A stretch of 64,000 bases of DNA from Syncephalastrum monosporum B8922 (Eukaryota > Mucoromycota > Mucoromycetes > Mucorales > Syncephalastraceae). Location: positions 310,001-374,000 of the forward strand of contig JNEN01001256.1 of the NCBI GenBank assembly GCA_000697355.1. Direction: 5' to 3'. Numbering within the stretch: position 1 is the stretch's first letter; each line of letters opens with the position of its first letter. The notes under the pieces were generated by a model. It searched no databases, was not told the origin of the DNA, and was given only the letters and a program-made list of their open reading frames with translations. Of the stretch, positions 61,177 to 64,000 are shown in pieces. Position numbers and translations under genes: made by a program.

Positions 61177-62159
61177 TCACTTCTTGAGGGTAGGGGTAGA
61201 AGAGCGACCGCAACGCTCATGGAGTTCGTTCTCGAGCATGTAGGCGGGCTGGTATCCGTAGGCAGTGGAGTTCTTTTGCAGGTCTGGGTTGGGGTGTGTG
61301 TTTTCCATGCTGCCCAGGGAAGTGTAGCCCTGATCATAGAGCGAACAATACGGTATCCGTAATTTGATTAGAAACTCCCAGATGACTTTGTAGGGCCAAT
61401 CGATGATGGGGTGCACACGCATAAACTCGGGCCAGCCCTTGTCAGTCATGTCAAAATGCGATAAATTTTCTAAATAGAGAGAATTAGCCATGACCCACTC
61501 ACCCACCCACCCTCTCTCTCTCTCTCTCTCTTTCTTTTTCTCTCCCAACCTAGCCCATATTCTCTCTTGTCTCTTACCAGCATAAGGATCCTGTCGACGG
61601 ATGCCCACGAAAATGGCTTCTTGATTGGTAGACGAAGGTCGCTGATCGAGGAAGGTCTGAAGGGCTTCTTTCATCGGGCCGCCAATCGTAAAGCAGTCAA
61701 GCTTGTACCTTGACTCGCACACCTTGACGAAGGCATCGACGTTGGGGAACGGATTGGCGTAGGTAACGTAGACGGTGCGCAGACGCGAGCGGGTGTACCA
61801 GTCGGGGTACAGCCGGGTAAGCACGGCCACCACAAGATGGAGAAGCACCGTGCAGTCTTTGCCGCCATTAAACGACAGTGCCAAGGCGTTAAATCTACTC
61901 GGCCCCAACAGCAAGCAGTGTCAGCTAGATGCACCGCGAAAGCCTGTGTAGTAATTTACCCAAAACGATGGTATGCTTGCTCAATAACGCCGAGGGCCTC
62001 TTTTACGTGAGGGGCCAGCATATCGTCTGAGTCAGCCAAATCGTACACGGTGCGTTCAATGTAGCCAAAGTCATAGGCATCGAGGGTCTCAAACTTTGGA
62101 TCGACTGGCTTGAGTGTGCAGCCGTGATGGGTGGCAGTCGAATCTCGACCGACCTCCAT
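61177..62159 (-). CDS. FAD1: FAD synthase (FMN adenylyltransferase)
   Basis: Three exons, 62159-61960, 61894-61578 and 61469-61177; 269 residues. The PAPS-reductase-like fold of Fad1 is clear: ALSFNGGKDCTVLLHL is the nucleotide-binding PP-loop, then VYVTYANPFPNVDAFV, FVGIRRQDPYA and HPIIDWPYKVIWEFL. The C-terminus has IPYCSLYDQGYTSLGSMENTHPNP, a signature of the family. It converts FMN and ATP to FAD in the cytosol. Intron 2 carries a (CT)n pyrimidine run. Length is normal for fungal Fad1. It converges on the CPSase gene. Confidence 0.95.
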
Positions 62160-63114
62160 TCTAATATGTAGTGTATAAAGCGAAGAAAAGGGGTAGTATG
62201 TAGTAAAAGTACCAGAACTTTCCTTTTACTACGCCCTTTACGCCAGATGTACAGGTAAGTCCGATAGGTGATAAGAAGGAAAGTGGCAACAAATAAGATT
62301 ACATTCACAACGGCCAATGCAAATCTGGATCAGCTATAGGAAACATATTACCCGTGTATGCTCATAATACCCCAATAATTGTACCTTATTCATCCTCGTA
62401 GCCTAAATACTGTCGTCGATTTCTTCACAAATACATAGATTAGCTTGTTCTATAGATTGACACATCCAATTTCTCACGCCTTGTAATAGAAATCATGTGC
62501 AAATAGCCTGTACACACATCGCATCTAAATGCATCCAAGTAGAACAAGCAGATACAAGACAGCATCTATTCTGAGCATGACTTTTTTTTTTTTGAATGTA
62601 GGGATTGTACCCATATGCACACAATGGATTCGAAGGTACCTCGGTCGATCCGTAGTACGCTTATATCACTGTCACCTCAAACTCCTTTGATGAAGAAGGC
62701 CCATATACCATCCCTAACGAGCGAGTGAAAACCCAATTGAGTGACGTATCACGGCTGATGGTTAGATAGAGTTCCTTGGACGTCCAGCGCAATTGTAGTG
62801 GAAAAGACCTTCATTAAAACCGTGTTGCGCTCTTTCACAAAAGCTACCCATGGGAAATCCGGTCAGCTACACAAGAGTAATATAATTTCTAGTAAAAGAA
62901 ACCTTCAAGTTCAACGTTATTGCTTTTTTGTAGGATGGTAAGAGTGCATAAGGATCGTTCAAATGTATATGCTTTGATAGGACATTATGGCATTACAAAA
63001 TTTATAAGAACACGCAACTATGAGACAGCCTGATGCATGGCTTGATTTCATGGAGACTATATACAGATTATATGGTACAATAGACGAGAAGAAGAAAGGG
63101 CGGGGGTATATGTA
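62160..63114. other. Intergenic between FAD1 and the BRCT gene
   Basis: FAD1 promoter side and 3' flank of the BRCT protein gene. AT-rich; no gene, repeat or RNA recognised. Confidence 0.5.
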
Positions 63115-64000
63115 TCAGCGAGACGTCAATGGCTCGCATCTGCTCAGATGGCCCAGCATCCAGACAACGCCGTGTACTTGGCAGTGCTGAAGGAATTGTA
63201 TCGCGCGTTGATCAGACGGCTCTTCCAGGCTGGGCACAATCACACGCGTATCGCTTTGCTGCTTGGTCGGACGCCTATTCAGGATGATCCCACCTGCCGC
63301 TTGACACAAATGGAGCAATTCCTGTTTCTGGTATTTAGGGCTAAAGTCACCGACAAAGAAGAAGCGCACGCCCTCAAATAACGCGGGATCGCTCTTGGTA
63401 CGGCGCAAGCGTCCCTTCTTCGGGCCTTCAGTTGGACCCAGGGTCATGTCGCCTTTGGCCTCGTACGGCGCTTCGGGTAGCCATCGATTGGTTTGCAGAC
63501 TCTTGAGAAGCCCTGAAAAAGTAGAAAGTCATAAGTCTTTGGTATCAACCTTTGCTTTGTGTACTTGCATTGATTATCGACGATCCATTTTCCAGCAACG
63601 ATGCCGTGCAAGTATTTCCCAGTACGTTTCGCGAGGCCGTTTTCGTTCGTCGTGGTGATCACATGGGTGATGACATCGATATCACGCACTGAATCGTGGA
63701 AGTGAATCGTGAGCGAGCTCTCGATGGATGCGGCTTCTGTTTCGTTTCTGAGAGCCTAATGCACGTGTCAGCATGTAGGCCAGTAGACATATTTCTAGCC
63801 TTTTTACCTCATCGACGTGGGTGAACAAGACATGAACGGGGTACAGGTCGGAAGTCATGTCCTCCTCCCATTCGGGCGTCGGTGCAGACGCGGGTAGAGA
63901 GTGCGTGTCCATGGTGGGAAGCAGTGTCGCCTCCACATGGCGAGGCATGTCTGCTTGCGCTGCATGATCCTCTCTGTTCTTGCGGCACACGGCACACCGC
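63115..64000 (-). CDS. C-terminal part of a tandem-BRCT protein (BRCA1/BARD1-like), cut by the window edge
   Basis: Three exons are visible: 64000 (cut) to 63808, 63755-63569 and 63512-63115. The frame enters with RCAVCRKN, a Cys-X2-Cys pair that may end a zinc finger. An acidic Pro-rich linker follows. The first BRCT has VITHVITTTNENGLAKRTGKY, then GIVAGKWIVDNQWLLKSL, the conserved Trp motif. The second has LFEGVRFFFVGDF, LLHLCQAAGG and the closing GVVWMLGHLSRCEPL. The spacing of the pair and the Thr-X-X-Lys-X-X-K pocket in repeat 1 resemble BRCA1 and BARD1, which read phosphoserine peptides or histone marks in DNA repair. Intron 2 has a GC donor (GCAAGT from 63568) and its removal rebuilds the Trp of the first repeat. 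The N-terminal half lies outside the window, so RING or PHD domains cannot be checked. Confidence 0.85.

Overview
The window is nuclear DNA of a filamentous fungus. Most genes are split by short GT-AG introns of about 50-90 nt. The proteins are typical fungal ones: Pex22, Ams1, Sfp1, a Gcn4-type bZIP, and a URA2-type carbamoyl-phosphate synthase. Several features point to an early-diverging lineage of the Mucoromycota/Mucorales kind. These are the high intron density, two genes of an orphan PD-(D/E)XK-like family that I associate with Mucorales genomes, and a Gemin7-like protein. That placement is inference from family recall; no rRNA or mitochondrial marker is present. I resolved 25 genes or gene fragments and about 89 introns by hand, checking reading phase at every junction.

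Layout. 0-7.2 kb: a GPI-anchored aspartic protease, Pex22, mitochondrial ribosomal uS2m, cytosolic eL15 and a ubiquitin-like/WLM metalloprotease. 7.4-12.4 kb: a 30-exon vacuolar alpha-mannosidase (Ams1). 13.6-15.3 and 21.9-23.2 kb: two diverged members of the orphan PD-(D/E)XK-like family. Between them lie a secreted collagen-like protein, an ING/PHD protein and cyclin H (the last two tail to tail, 13 nt apart), plus gene-poor DNA with coding-like scraps. 24.4-26 kb: heat shock factor. 26-32 kb: mostly empty, with one unknown gene and a zinc-knuckle relic. 32-35 kb: a Gcn4-like bZIP with two upstream ORFs, then a Hst2/SIRT2-type deacetylase. 36.2-43.2 kb: DNA polymerase epsilon catalytic subunit. 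45.1-49.6 kb: a seven-helix membrane protein, DNA polymerase eta, and a four-exon metallothionein whose exons are too small to appear as ORFs. 51-52.3 kb: an Sfp1-like zinc-finger regulator. 55-62.2 kb: Gemin7-like protein, carbamoyl-phosphate synthase and FAD synthase. The right edge cuts a gene with a tandem BRCT pair.

There is no operon logic, but two themes recur. One is genome maintenance: Pol epsilon, Pol eta, WLM protease, BRCT protein, Sir2, ING and cyclin H. The other is growth and nutrient control: bZIP with uORFs, Sfp1, eL15 and CPSase. The strongest unexpected signal is six GC-AG introns among about 89, all with the identical donor GCAAGT. Other notable points are the hidden metallothionein with a 12-nt exon, the mannosidase microexons of 14-16 nt, and a URA2-type CPSase that stops before any dihydroorotase or aspartate transcarbamylase domain.
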